NCBI GenBank assembly: GCA_018222835.1
Contig: JAAEZN010000002.1
Coordinates: 1 to 64,000 of the forward strand
From: Algicola sp.
GTDB lineage: Bacteria > Bacteroidota > Bacteroidia > Flavobacteriales > Flavobacteriaceae
Length of the DNA stretch: 64,000 nucleotides
Direction of reading: 5' to 3'
Each line of letters begins with the position of its first letter. Within the stretch, counting starts at the first letter, position 1. Position numbers and translations under genes: made by a program. Under the pieces are notes generated by a model, which saw nothing but the letters and a program-made list of their open reading frames with translations, did no database searches and was not told where the DNA came from. This document shows, piece after piece, positions 53,372 through 62,321 of this stretch.

Positions 53372-54088
53372 TTATGGTTTTATGTAATAGGTGGCGCAAT
53401 GCCAAATAAATTCATAATCTTCTCCATTATAGGTGCCGGGAATTTCTTCCTTGGTCGTGGTCTCCACAATGTACTTGGTGTTCCAAGGCAAGGCAAAGGA
53501 AACCTCTCCATTATCGTCTGTGTACAAGGTTTTGGACCATAGGTCGGAAACATAGACTTTAAGTTCGTTTTTGGCAATGGACTCACCTTTGTACAATACT
53601 TGAAGCTTGATCCCCTCTCCGTCGCTCTCTAACTGCTTTATTACAATTCCATTGGGATTTACGGTTTTCGTGTCTCCATCGGTTCCCACCTGAACTTTTG
53701 CGGTGGAATGATAGTGCGTCTTGAAAATCCCAAAATCGTATTGGGTATAATCGATCACATCGATTTCATTATTGTTCAAAGCGATGGTATATACGCCTTT
53801 CTGAGATGGTGTAAAGCTTGCCAAATAATGGTCTTCTTTGGCTTCTGTACTCAATTGGGTCTTTGTGCCGTCGGGAGCTATTACCCAAAGGGTAAACTTG
53901 GAAACCAGAGGAAAAGCTTCGCCCTCTACTTTTTCAATTACACCATAGGTGTATTCTCCGTAATGTACACGGACTTCCTGTGTCCGGCCCAAGGCCCCTG
54001 TACCGTTGGTCTCAATCCACAGATAGTGAGCCGAGGCCGAAAGTACGGGCAAGGTAATGAGTAATAAAGTTGCAATGAATTTTTTCAT
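53372..54088 (-). CDS. DUF4198 periplasmic protein
   Basis: The 238-residue protein has a signal peptide ending VLSASAH (about 20). AHYLWIETNG directly after the cleavage site is the diagnostic start of DUF4198 proteins, where the new N-terminal histidine is thought to bind metal. Two beta-sandwich domains follow (YTIALNNNEIDVIDY; LQVLYKGESIAKNELKVYVSD). The family is associated with nickel, cobalt and iron uptake. It follows the TonB receptor by 9 bp in the iron operon. Confidence 0.82.
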   Translation of the reverse strand: MKKFIATLLLITLPVLSASAHYLWIETNGTGALGRTQEVRVHYGEYTYGVIEKVEGEAFPLVSKFTLWVIAPDGTKTQLSTEAKEDHYLASFTPSQKGVYTIALNNNEIDVIDYTQYDFGIFKTHYHSTAKVQVGTDGDTKTVNPNGIVIKQLESDGEGIKLQVLYKGESIAKNELKVYVSDLWSKTLYTDDNGEVSFALPWNTKYIVETTTKEEIPGTYNGEDYEFIWHCATYYIKP

Positions 54089-54097
54089 TTGGTTCTC

Positions 54098-56560
54098 TTA
54101 GAATTTATAAGTGAAATTGGCAGAAAGACTTCTCAAGTTCTGAGGGCTGATGGTTGACCAACCTCTGTAATAGTCCTTGTTGGCAATATTGTCCAACTTC
54201 AGCGTGATTCTGAAATCCTTGGCATCATAAAAGGCAGACGCATTAAGAATGGTGTATTTATCAATAGCAAAAGTACCGTTGGTTCTGTTGAAAATTTTGT
54301 TCTCACTGGCGTAGTTGCCGCCAAACCCAAGTCCAAAGTTTTCCAGTGTACCTTGTGTAAATCTGTAGCTTGCCCAAACATTGGCCAAGTTCATCGGGCC
54401 TGCACTCTCGGGCCTAAATCCAGTGAAACTTGCAGCTCCCTCAACCAATTGACTATCGTTATAGCTATAACCGGCAACAATGTTCAAACCATCAATTGGA
54501 GAGGCGGTAATGCTCGCTTCAAAACCTTTACTGGTCTGTTCGCCGTCTTGCGTATAGAAATAGTTGTTGGCATCAGTATCGATTCGTTGTGCCATATCGC
54601 TTACGGTAATGTCGTAGTAGCTCAAAGTGGCAGAAAGCTTGTCATTGAACAAGTTCAATTTGGTACCTACCTCGAATTGGTTGGCGTGTTCAGGATTCAA
54701 AGCTCTTACTGATGTATTTCCGTTGGATAGCTCAGTAACTGGAGCAACATTGCTAAATCCGTTCATGTAGTTTGCAAATACCGATACTTTGTTCAAGATA
54801 GGTTGATATACCAAACCAAATTTTGGTGAGAATGCGGTTTGATTGTATCCGTCGTTAGAGAAACGGTCCACACGCAAACTTGCCATTGCGGACAATTCTG
54901 GCAATAGGTTGATGACATTGGAGGCATAGGCGCTGAAAATCTCTTGCTCCGCCTCACTAAATTGTGCTCCTGGATTGGCCAAGGTGGAAATTCCGGCATC
55001 CGCTCCAGCTTGAGTCAAAACACCGGAGTCGTACAAGCCAGTGCCCATTGGAGTTCCATAGAATTCGTGTAGGGCAGGGGCTACCGCTTGGAACTCGGCT
55101 GGATTTGCGCCAACGTAGGCAAAGCCTTGGTTCCCATAACCCGTACTGTTGTTAATGGTTCTAGTTTTAAGGTAATCCAATCCAACCACCAATCGGTTGC
55201 GCATGTTCCCGACATTGAAATCCCCGATAAAGTTCTGTTGAATATCGGTCCCCAAAGTCTCGGAATTCTGGTTACTCGTATAGCGTGCCAAGATAATACC
55301 GTCTTCTATTGTAGTGCCCGATAGGCCTTCAACCGTTGAAGTTATCTCGTACAAGTAGGAATAGTAGCCATCGGATTTTGCGTTAGATCTGGAGATTACG
55401 GTCTGGGAAGTCCATGAATCACTTAAAATGTAATTCATCTGACCTTGTAAGCTGTAGGTTGGGGTGTCAATATACAAATCGTTACTGGAGTACGATCGTT
55501 TAAAATCGTAACCCAGTTCATCCAGATTGGTCACACGAAGTGGCGAACCACGATCTACGAACAACATGGTCTGGTTAGTGCTCCTTCCGTTATAAAACTC
55601 GGTGTTGATATTGAAAGAAAGTCTATCACTGGCCTGAAATGACAACGATGGTGCAAAGAAGAACGATTTCCTAAATCCAGCATCTTGGTAGCTGTTCTGT
55701 GTGTGGTACGAAGTGTTCACACGAAGTGCAATATTGTTCTGGTTGCCCAAAGTTGTATTCACATCGGCGCTTACTCGGTTCAACCCATAACTGCCAGAAG
55801 TGTATGAGATATTTCCGCCAAAACCATAATATGGCTTTTTGGTATTGATGTTGATCAAACCACCATAAGAGATCAAGCTACTGCCATATAAAGTGCCCGA
55901 AGGACCTTTGATCACTTCGATGGATTCAATATTGGCCGGATCCGGACTTCCATTGGTCAAGCCAGGCAATCCATTGATCATAGTAGGTTGGACTGCAAAA
56001 CCGCGAAGGGAGAAATAGCCTGCACCATCGTTGCCTCTACCTGTGGATTCCCAAAGCTTGTCGATTCCCGGTGCGTTTTTTAGGGCATCATCAAAATTGG
56101 TGACCACTTGGTCTTGCAATAATTCGGTTGAAATAGAATTGTACACCTGCGGATTTTCAATATCCTTTAAAGGCATTTTGGATACATAAACACTTGCCTT
56201 GCGCGAAAATTTGTTCACTTGGTTGCCCTCGACCACGACTTCATTCAGTTGTTCTTGTCGTTCTACCAATACAATGGTTTGTACGTTCGTGGTTTGATCG
56301 GCGTATATGGTCACAGTTTTGTTCTGTGTACCAAAACCAACCATCGAAAAAGTCAAAGTGTAGGAGCCGGGGGCAAGGTCGGATATCTCATAGTTGCCTG
56401 AATAATTTGTGTTTGTCCCTAAACTAGTGTTGGAAACGGCAATATTGACATTGGCCAAAGGATTGTTTCTTTGGTCTGTTACTTTTCCTGAGATGTTACC
56501 TGATTGAGCTTGTGCCAAGGAATAAAAAGCCAAGCTTAGTATGAGGAGTAGATGCTTCAT
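54098..56560 (-). CDS. TonB-dependent siderophore receptor
   Basis: An 820-residue outer-membrane receptor with signal peptide ending LAQAQ. A carboxypeptidase-like domain (ISGKVTDQRNNPLANVNIAVS, residues 22-105) precedes the TonB box and plug (LNEVVVEG, LRGFAVQPTMINGLPG, IEVIKGPSGTLYGSSLISYGGLININTKKP), which is the FhuA/FpvA-like siderophore receptor class. The barrel ends in LRSLSANFTYKF. It is the first gene of a five-gene operon. The promoter (TTG 56624-56626, TACATTTG 56596-56603 on the minus strand) is enclosed by two near-identical operators, so iron-dependent repression is expected. Confidence 0.93.
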   Translation of the reverse strand: MKHLLLILSLAFYSLAQAQSGNISGKVTDQRNNPLANVNIAVSNTSLGTNTNYSGNYEISDLAPGSYTLTFSMVGFGTQNKTVTIYADQTTNVQTIVLVERQEQLNEVVVEGNQVNKFSRKASVYVSKMPLKDIENPQVYNSISTELLQDQVVTNFDDALKNAPGIDKLWESTGRGNDGAGYFSLRGFAVQPTMINGLPGLTNGSPDPANIESIEVIKGPSGTLYGSSLISYGGLININTKKPYYGFGGNISYTSGSYGLNRVSADVNTTLGNQNNIALRVNTSYHTQNSYQDAGFRKSFFFAPSLSFQASDRLSFNINTEFYNGRSTNQTMLFVDRGSPLRVTNLDELGYDFKRSYSSNDLYIDTPTYSLQGQMNYILSDSWTSQTVISRSNAKSDGYYSYLYEITSTVEGLSGTTIEDGIILARYTSNQNSETLGTDIQQNFIGDFNVGNMRNRLVVGLDYLKTRTINNSTGYGNQGFAYVGANPAEFQAVAPALHEFYGTPMGTGLYDSGVLTQAGADAGISTLANPGAQFSEAEQEIFSAYASNVINLLPELSAMASLRVDRFSNDGYNQTAFSPKFGLVYQPILNKVSVFANYMNGFSNVAPVTELSNGNTSVRALNPEHANQFEVGTKLNLFNDKLSATLSYYDITVSDMAQRIDTDANNYFYTQDGEQTSKGFEASITASPIDGLNIVAGYSYNDSQLVEGAASFTGFRPESAGPMNLANVWASYRFTQGTLENFGLGFGGNYASENKIFNRTNGTFAIDKYTILNASAFYDAKDFRITLKLDNIANKDYYRGWSTISPQNLRSLSANFTYKF

Positions 56561-56565
56561 TTTTT

Positions 56566-56650
56566 ATTTGTAATTAGTCTAAATAAAATTCGATGCAAAT
56601 GTATGTTCCAGCACTTGATTGAACAAAAAATATTTAGACTAATTATAAAT
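56566..56650 (-). promoter_or_regulatory. Iron-uptake promoter enclosed by two inverted 19-bp operators
   Basis: Minus-strand promoter: -33 TTG (56624-56626), 20 bp spacer, -7 TACATTTG (56596-56603). ATTTAGACTAATTATAAAT lies at 56632-56650 just upstream, and its inverted copy at 56566-56584 between the predicted start site and the ATG. The copies differ at one position, and each is an imperfect palindrome with AT-rich ends. Fur- or DtxR-type regulators commonly use 19-bp sites of this kind. Confidence 0.7.
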
Positions 56651-56723
56651 AATAGCCTTGGGTAGAGATTATCTACTTGTTAAGCAGGGTATTGCGATAT
56701 AAAATTTAACAGTTTTAGGTTGC

Positions 56724-57542
56724 TTAAAGAGAATTGATTGTGTTTCTGATAGCGGTTAAATCTGTTAGCAGTTTCTCCAATAGATTTAAATCCAGCATAT
56801 TGGCGCCATCACTTTTAGCATTCGCGGGATCAAAATGGGTCTCCATAAAAAGACCATCTACACCTGCCGCGATCCCAGCACGTGCCATTGTTCCGATCAA
56901 AGCAGGCCTACCGCCCGTAACCCCTGATGATTGATTGGGCTGTTGAAGGGAATGGGTGACATCGAGTACCACTGGAGCATACTGCTTCATTGTGGGAACT
57001 CCGCGAAAATCAACAATCATATCCTGATACCCGAACATAGTTCCGCGATCGGTGATCCAAACTTGCTCATTACCGGAATCGGTTACCTTTTTTACAGCAT
57101 GCTGCATACTTTCAGGACTCATAAATTGCCCTTTCTTTAGATTGACGACTTTTCCAGTTTCGGCTGCAGCTACCACCAAGTCTGTCTGCCTTACCAAAAA
57201 AGCAGGTATTTGAAGTACATCCACATAAGCTGCAGCCATAGTGGCATCTGCTATTTCGTGTATGTCGGTAACGGTTGGAACTCCGAAGGAATCAGAAACT
57301 TTTTTTAAAATTTTCAGGGCCTTTTCATCACCAATCCCAGTAAAGGAATCGATACGGCTACGATTCGCTTTTTTAAAACTTCCTTTAAAAACATAAGGTA
57401 TTTTTAGTTTGTCGGTAATGGTTATAATTTTTTCTGCAATGCGCATTGCCATGTCCTCACCTTCAATAGCGCAGGGACCTGCCAACAAGAAAAAATTATC
57501 ACTGTCCGTATGCTTTATTAGAGGAATTTTGGTGATGTCCAT
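56724..57542 (-). CDS. kdsA: 3-deoxy-8-phosphooctulonate synthase (KDO-8-phosphate synthase)
   Basis: Condenses phosphoenolpyruvate with arabinose-5-phosphate to KDO-8-phosphate for lipopolysaccharide. The protein has 272 residues, with FLLAGPCAIE, FKGSFKKANRSR, GVPTVTDIHE, LKKGQFMSPE and ITDRGTMFGYQ typical of KdsA. The cysteine in GPCAIE marks the metal-dependent class (as in Aquifex), where E. coli KdsA has asparagine. It stands alone between the iron operon and the barrel gene cluster. Confidence 0.96.
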   Translation of the reverse strand: MDITKIPLIKHTDSDNFFLLAGPCAIEGEDMAMRIAEKIITITDKLKIPYVFKGSFKKANRSRIDSFTGIGDEKALKILKKVSDSFGVPTVTDIHEIADATMAAAYVDVLQIPAFLVRQTDLVVAAAETGKVVNLKKGQFMSPESMQHAVKKVTDSGNEQVWITDRGTMFGYQDMIVDFRGVPTMKQYAPVVLDVTHSLQQPNQSSGVTGGRPALIGTMARAGIAAGVDGLFMETHFDPANAKSDGANMLDLNLLEKLLTDLTAIRNTINSL

Positions 57543-57557
57543 TTCTTAAAGTTTGCA

Positions 57558-57565
57558 CAAATATA
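57558..57565 (-). promoter_or_regulatory. Promoter -7 element of kdsA
   Basis: The minus strand reads TATATTTG, an exact TAnnTTTG match, 15 bp upstream of the start codon. No convincing -33 TTG is seen. Confidence 0.5.
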
Positions 57566-57615
57566 GCATTAAACGATGGTATCCTTTTTAGATTTATAAA
57601 GATAAACCATCAACC

Positions 57616-58197
57616 ATGAAATATAAATATTTGTTGCTCGCTATCTGTTTATTACCTGTGCTATCCAATGCGCAATGGCAGGAGCGTGGCGGTATTTTTG
57701 ATTTGGCCCATTTGGAACGCCATCAGTTTAAGTTTAATTTATTGAGTCCGGGATTTACCTACGAGTTTGGGTTGTTTAAAAATCAAAGTGTCTCCACCAA
57801 TTTAGGATTGGCGTTGGCTACTTATGAGGAAGGATACGTGTTTGGTTTGGCCTCTAATAATCGTTATCGATACTATCATAATTTTGATAGGAGGGATAGG
57901 ATGGGGAAAAATACGTCGGGAAATTCGGGCAACTACATTGCTGCGGCCCAGGCCATCTTTTTTTCGCAATTGCGGATTGCAACGGATGTGGAGGGACCGG
58001 ACGATTTTAACCTAGGTTTTTATGGAATGGTGTACGGGATTCAGCGCACTTACGAAAAAGGGTTCAATTTTAATCTGGAGCTGGGAGCAGGATATTACAA
58101 AGGTGATGGTGTACTCAATGGTTATGGTCCGTTGTTCAACTTCACTTTTGGATGGGTAGCGACCAAAAGAAAGAAAAAAGACCCTTATTTTGATTAA
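57616..58197 (+). CDS. Outer-membrane-barrel-like protein, tandem paralogue 1
   Basis: A 193-residue protein with signal peptide ending LSNAQ (about 20). It shares with the next two genes a block YHNFDRRDRMGKNTSGNSGNY near the middle and YGIQRTYEKGFNFNLELGAGYY near the C terminus. The strands are amphipathic and aromatic-rich, as in 8-stranded barrels. The copies have diverged strongly outside these blocks. No family name is recognised. Confidence 0.72.
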   Translation: MKYKYLLLAICLLPVLSNAQWQERGGIFDLAHLERHQFKFNLLSPGFTYEFGLFKNQSVSTNLGLALATYEEGYVFGLASNNRYRYYHNFDRRDRMGKNTSGNSGNYIAAAQAIFFSQLRIATDVEGPDDFNLGFYGMVYGIQRTYEKGFNFNLELGAGYYKGDGVLNGYGPLFNFTFGWVATKRKKKDPYFD

Positions 58198-58262
58198 ATA
58201 ACACCATTACAACATACTATTTTAACAAAGTTGAGGTTATAATACTACCAAATTAACCTACA

Positions 58263-58820
58263 ATGCGTCGCTTCTTTATTTTGGCATTCCTGTTTTCAGG
58301 TGTTTTTATGTATGCTCAATATGGCAAAAATTGCGAGATTCGTCAATTTAAACTAAATGCATTTAACCCGGGTATTGAGTACGAAATGGCGGTGGGTGTC
58401 AACAGTACTTTGGATATTAGGGTAGCATTCCAAGCAGCTTTGGAACCAGCGAGTTCTAAACCCATAGAAGATTTTGATTTTTTTCCGGCCATAACGGTCC
58501 AAAACAGATATTATCACAACTTTAATGGAAGAGAACGTCGTAGAAGATCTATTTACGGAAACTCTGGAAACTATATTGCACCGAGTGTAGCCGTTTTTTC
58601 TCCCGGCGACCGTGTAGTGGAGGGGCAATTGGTGGATGGAATTCATGGCTATGGAGGATTGGTCTATGGCATTCAACGTAGTTACGACTCAGGGTTTAGT
58701 TTTTCCATAGATGCCGGTGCTGGTTATTATGTAGGGCCGTTCAAGGGAGCCATTCAGCCCGTAATCAACTTGAGTATTGGTTGGATTATTAGTGAAAAGC
58801 GTTGGTGTGTTGGCTTATAG
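58263..58820 (+). CDS. Outer-membrane-barrel-like protein, tandem paralogue 2
   Basis: A 185-residue paralogue with signal peptide ending FMYAQ. The shared blocks are YHNFNGRERRRRSIYGNSGN and YGIQRSYDSGFSFSIDAGAG. It begins 65 bp after the first copy, and each copy has its own short upstream gap, so they may be one transcript with internal starts. Function unknown. Confidence 0.72.
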   Translation: MRRFFILAFLFSGVFMYAQYGKNCEIRQFKLNAFNPGIEYEMAVGVNSTLDIRVAFQAALEPASSKPIEDFDFFPAITVQNRYYHNFNGRERRRRSIYGNSGNYIAPSVAVFSPGDRVVEGQLVDGIHGYGGLVYGIQRSYDSGFSFSIDAGAGYYVGPFKGAIQPVINLSIGWIISEKRWCVGL

Positions 58821-58876
58821 CCATTTTCTTCTGGTATAGTTATTGATGCCCAAAGGGGAATACAAACTAACCATTT

Positions 58877-59416
58877 ATGAAAACTATTTCCTCTTTACTT
58901 TTATGTTTTTTTATTGCAACTATTGGAATTGCCCAATCAGGAAAGAATGTTGAGAACCATCAACTTACCTTAAATATATTGTTGCCTGGTATCGTTTACG
59001 AGCAAGGGATTTCCGAAAATTCAACTATTGCGGCAGAGGCAACTATGGGTTTTGCATACAGGGAATCAGACTTTGTGGAAAGTGGGTTTGGGATATTTCC
59101 TATAGGAAGGCTCCAGTATAGACATTACTATAATTTTGATAGACGACTCGATAAAGGAAAACGTATTGCAGGCAATACAGGAAACTATATTGCTCCCACT
59201 ATCGCTATACAGGGCGGTAAGGCAATAATTGGGGATTTGGATTATGTTTCCGATTATTTTGGAGGGGTCGGCGCCGTTTATGGTCTTCAGCGGACGGGGC
59301 AGAAAGGTTTCCAATTTAGATTCGAGGTTGGACCTGGTTATTTCTTCGATGAATTTGAAAGTAATTTCGGGATTTTTCTTGCATTGAAGCTAGGTTGGGT
59401 GGTCAGTAAGAAATAA
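58877..59416 (+). CDS. Outer-membrane-barrel-like protein, tandem paralogue 3
   Basis: A 179-residue paralogue with signal peptide ending IGIAQ. The shared blocks are YYNFDRRLDKGKRIAGNTGN and YGLQRTGQKGFQFRFEVGPG, and the protein ends in LALKLGWVVSKK as the others end in GW(V/I). It lies 56 bp after copy 2 and 99 bp before typA. Confidence 0.72.
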   Translation: MKTISSLLLCFFIATIGIAQSGKNVENHQLTLNILLPGIVYEQGISENSTIAAEATMGFAYRESDFVESGFGIFPIGRLQYRHYYNFDRRLDKGKRIAGNTGNYIAPTIAIQGGKAIIGDLDYVSDYFGGVGAVYGLQRTGQKGFQFRFEVGPGYFFDEFESNFGIFLALKLGWVVSKK

Positions 59417-59488
59417 GATATTGGAACTCTCACTAAATCAATAAGATAAAAATAACATTAAGGTGTGCTAACAAGTAAAAAATAGCAG

Positions 59489-59496
59489 TATCTTTG
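59489..59496 (+). promoter_or_regulatory. Promoter -7 element of typA
   Basis: TATCTTTG, followed by C, is an exact TAnnTTTG match, 19 bp upstream of the start codon. It gives typA its own promoter behind the barrel genes. Confidence 0.6.
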
Positions 59497-59515
59497 CGGC
59501 CTTAAAATTTAGGTT

Positions 59516-61312
59516 ATGTCCAAAATCAAGAATATTGCGATTATTGCACACGTGGACCACGGCAAAACAACCTTGGTCGATAAAATAATGTTCCACTGCC
59601 AGTTGTTCCGTGAAAACGAGAACAAAGGCGACCTTATATTGGACAACAATGACCTTGAACGAGAACGTGGGATCACTATTGTTTCCAAAAACGTTTCCGT
59701 TGTTTACAAAGACACAAAAATCAATATTATAGATACTCCTGGTCACGCCGATTTCGGTGGAGAAGTAGAGCGTGTATTGAACATGGCCGATGGAGTTTTG
59801 TTATTGGTCGATGCTTTTGAAGGGCCAATGCCGCAAACGCGTTTTGTGCTCCAAAAAGCAATTGACCTTGGGCTAAAGCCTTGTGTGGTAATCAATAAAG
59901 TAGATAAAGAAAACTGTACCCCGGAAGAAGTTCACGAAAAAGTGTTCGATCTTATGTTCGAATTGGGTGCAGAAGAATGGCAGCTCGATTTTCCCACGGT
60001 TTATGGTTCTGCCAAGAACAACTGGATGGGAGAAGATTGGCAGAAACCTACCGAAAATATTGAACCCCTGTTGGATATGGTCATTGAGCATGTACCTGAA
60101 TTTAAGCCAGAGGAAGGTACCACTCAAATGTTGATCACATCCTTGGATTTCTCCTCTTTTACAGGACGAATTGCTATTGGTAGATTGCAAAGGGGAACCC
60201 TTCGCGAGGGACAACAAGTTTCTTTGGTAAAAAGAGATGGTTCCATAGTTAAAACAAGAATAAAAGAACTATATACTTTTGAAGGTCTTGGAAGACTAAG
60301 AGTGGAAGAAGTTGTTGCAGGGGATATATGTGCCATTATTGGTATGGAAGGTTTTGAAATAGGTGATACTGTTGCCGATATCGAAAGCCCTGAAAAACTA
60401 AAGACCATTGCAATCGATGAGCCGACAATGAGCATGCTTTTCACCATTAACGATAGCCCGTTTTTTGGTAAAGATGGAAAGTTTGTTACTTCAAGGCACA
60501 TTAAAGAGCGTTTGGAAAAAGAATTGGAAAAAAACTTGGCACTTCGTGTTCAAGAAACCGACAGTGCCGATAAATTCTTGGTTTTCGGACGTGGTGTATT
60601 GCACCTTTCCGTATTGATAGAAACCATGCGTAGGGAAGGTTATGAACTTCAAATTGGCCAGCCACAGGTAATCATCAAAGAAATTGATGGTGTAAAATGC
60701 GAGCCAGTAGAGCACTTGACCATCGATTTGCCGGAGGAGGTGTCAGGAAAAGCTGTGGAAATGGTATCCATCAGAAAAGGGGAGATGACCAGTATGGAAG
60801 CAAGAGGTTCCCGAATGGTTTGTGAATTTGTGATTCCATCCAGAGGTATAATCGGTCTTAGAAACCAATTGTTGACCGCAACGGCTGGAGAGGCTATTAT
60901 GGCACATAGATTTTTTGAATATCAACCATTGAAAGGAGATATTGCACAGCGATTGAACGGTTCTTTGGTTTCTATGGAAAACGGAACAGCGATTCCATAT
61001 TCCATCGATAAGCTTCAGGAGCGTGGAAAATTCTTTATCGACCCGGGAGAGGATATTTATGAAGGACAGGTAATCGGTGAAAATTCACGTGGAGATGACA
61101 TGACCATAAATGTGACCAAGACCAAGAAGTTATCGAATGTTAGGTCTGCCGGTGCCGATGATAAGGCAAAAATTGTTCCTGCCATTAAGTTTTCTTTGGA
61201 AGAAGCATTGGAATACATTCAAAAGGACGAATACGTGGAAGTTACTCCAAATCATTTAAGAATTCGAAAAATATATCTTAAGGAAGTAGATAGAAAAAGA
61301 AACAAACTATAA
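59516..61312 (+). CDS. typA: Ribosome-associated GTPase TypA/BipA
   Basis: A 598-residue translational GTPase. The G motifs are complete: [10 protein letters not shown] (G1), RERGITI (G2), [16 protein letters not shown] (G3) and NKVDKE (G4). An EF-G-like domain II, domains III and V, and the BipA-specific C-terminal domain ([27 protein letters not shown]) follow. It acts on ribosome assembly and stress adaptation, especially in the cold. The length matches the family (about 600). Confidence 0.97.
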   Translation: MSKIKNIAIIAHVDHGKTTLVDKIMFHCQLFRENENKGDLILDNNDLERERGITIVSKNVSVVYKDTKINIIDTPGHADFGGEVERVLNMADGVLLLVDAFEGPMPQTRFVLQKAIDLGLKPCVVINKVDKENCTPEEVHEKVFDLMFELGAEEWQLDFPTVYGSAKNNWMGEDWQKPTENIEPLLDMVIEHVPEFKPEEGTTQMLITSLDFSSFTGRIAIGRLQRGTLREGQQVSLVKRDGSIVKTRIKELYTFEGLGRLRVEEVVAGDICAIIGMEGFEIGDTVADIESPEKLKTIAIDEPTMSMLFTINDSPFFGKDGKFVTSRHIKERLEKELEKNLALRVQETDSADKFLVFGRGVLHLSVLIETMRREGYELQIGQPQVIIKEIDGVKCEPVEHLTIDLPEEVSGKAVEMVSIRKGEMTSMEARGSRMVCEFVIPSRGIIGLRNQLLTATAGEAIMAHRFFEYQPLKGDIAQRLNGSLVSMENGTAIPYSIDKLQERGKFFIDPGEDIYEGQVIGENSRGDDMTINVTKTKKLSNVRSAGADDKAKIVPAIKFSLEEALEYIQKDEYVEVTPNHLRIRKIYLKEVDRKRNKL

Positions 61313-61317
61313 AACTG

Positions 61318-61351
61318 AAAAAAGCCCCTTTTTAAAAAGGGGCTTTTTTTT
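61318..61351 (+). terminator. Intrinsic terminator after typA
   Basis: AAAAAAGCCCC pairs with GGGGCTTTTTT; the loop is AT-rich and the T-run continues to 61351. It starts 5 bp after the stop codon. Confidence 0.9.
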
Positions 61352-61406
61352 GAAAGGAATTTTTAGTGTACCGACTCAATAGCATTAAAACCTAAAGAAT
61401 AAAATC

Positions 61407-62303
61407 ATGAACAAAACCTTTTTGGTGATATTGTCCATTATCTTGATTGTTTCTTGCAAGGAGGAGACAAAAGAGAATTCCAAGTCCATAACAAAACAAA
61501 TTGGACAAAAAGAGGTGGAAAGTACCATTTCCATTCCGGAAAATTGGGTCGGAAAAAGGGTGGAAAGAGCTGAAGAGCGGCTAATGGCGTCAGAAGCAGG
61601 CAAGGTTGTCTGGGCTGCTATGAAAGCCCACGGAGGATTGGATACATGGTATAAAAATGGCTCGTTGGGAATGCGTTTCAAGTATGAGCCGTTGGATGGC
61701 AAAACCCCAAGAGACAGTTACGAAGTGGTAGATGTTTGGAGCAATAGGGTTGTGCACAATAGTGTTGATGACCCAGAGGCCAAATTCGGGTTTACTGGTA
61801 AGGAGGCTTGGATAAAGGCCGCAGATTCCACGGCATTTAATTACGATGTAAAATTTTGGGCACTTACACCACTGTATTTAATGGGGCATCCTTTTGTAGA
61901 GGATGGTGAGGGCGTAAATCTGGAATTGCTTTCGGATACTACTTACAAAGGCAAAAGGAACAAGGTTGTGAAAGTTACCTATGACCCGGGTACGGGAGAT
62001 GCGCCAGATGATTATTATATCCTTCATTTTGATGCAGATACTTACCTGCTCACCGCAACACGCTATATTGTTTCGTATCCCGAGTATTTTAAAGATGGTG
62101 GGCACAATCCTGAAAAATTTATGGAAGTCGGGGATTTGGTAAATGTTAATGGTGTATTGCTGCCAAGTGAACTAAAAACGCATTGGACGGTGAACGGAAA
62201 ACCGGGTGAATACATTACCAAAATTGAAATTTTGGATATGGAATTCAAGTCAGGACTGCCTTCAAACTTTTTTGATGCTCCAGAAGGCGCAAAAAAACTA
62301 TAG
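61407..62303 (+). CDS. Lipoprotein of the DUF6503 type (LolA-like fold)
   Basis: A 298-residue lipoprotein (IVSC, Cys17). After a charged linker the domain starts with AMKAHGGLDTWYKNGSLGMRF and continues in long beta strands (WALTPLYLMGHPFV, VVKVTYDPG, YYILHFDADTYLLTATRYIV), which fit the half-barrel of LolA/LolB-like DUF6503 proteins of Bacteroidota. It follows a strong terminator, so it has its own promoter, not identified. It is convergent with the ROK kinase gene. Confidence 0.75.
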   Translation: MNKTFLVILSIILIVSCKEETKENSKSITKQIGQKEVESTISIPENWVGKRVERAEERLMASEAGKVVWAAMKAHGGLDTWYKNGSLGMRFKYEPLDGKTPRDSYEVVDVWSNRVVHNSVDDPEAKFGFTGKEAWIKAADSTAFNYDVKFWALTPLYLMGHPFVEDGEGVNLELLSDTTYKGKRNKVVKVTYDPGTGDAPDDYYILHFDADTYLLTATRYIVSYPEYFKDGGHNPEKFMEVGDLVNVNGVLLPSELKTHWTVNGKPGEYITKIEILDMEFKSGLPSNFFDAPEGAKKL

Positions 62304-62321
62304 TAGTTACAGTTAAAAAGT

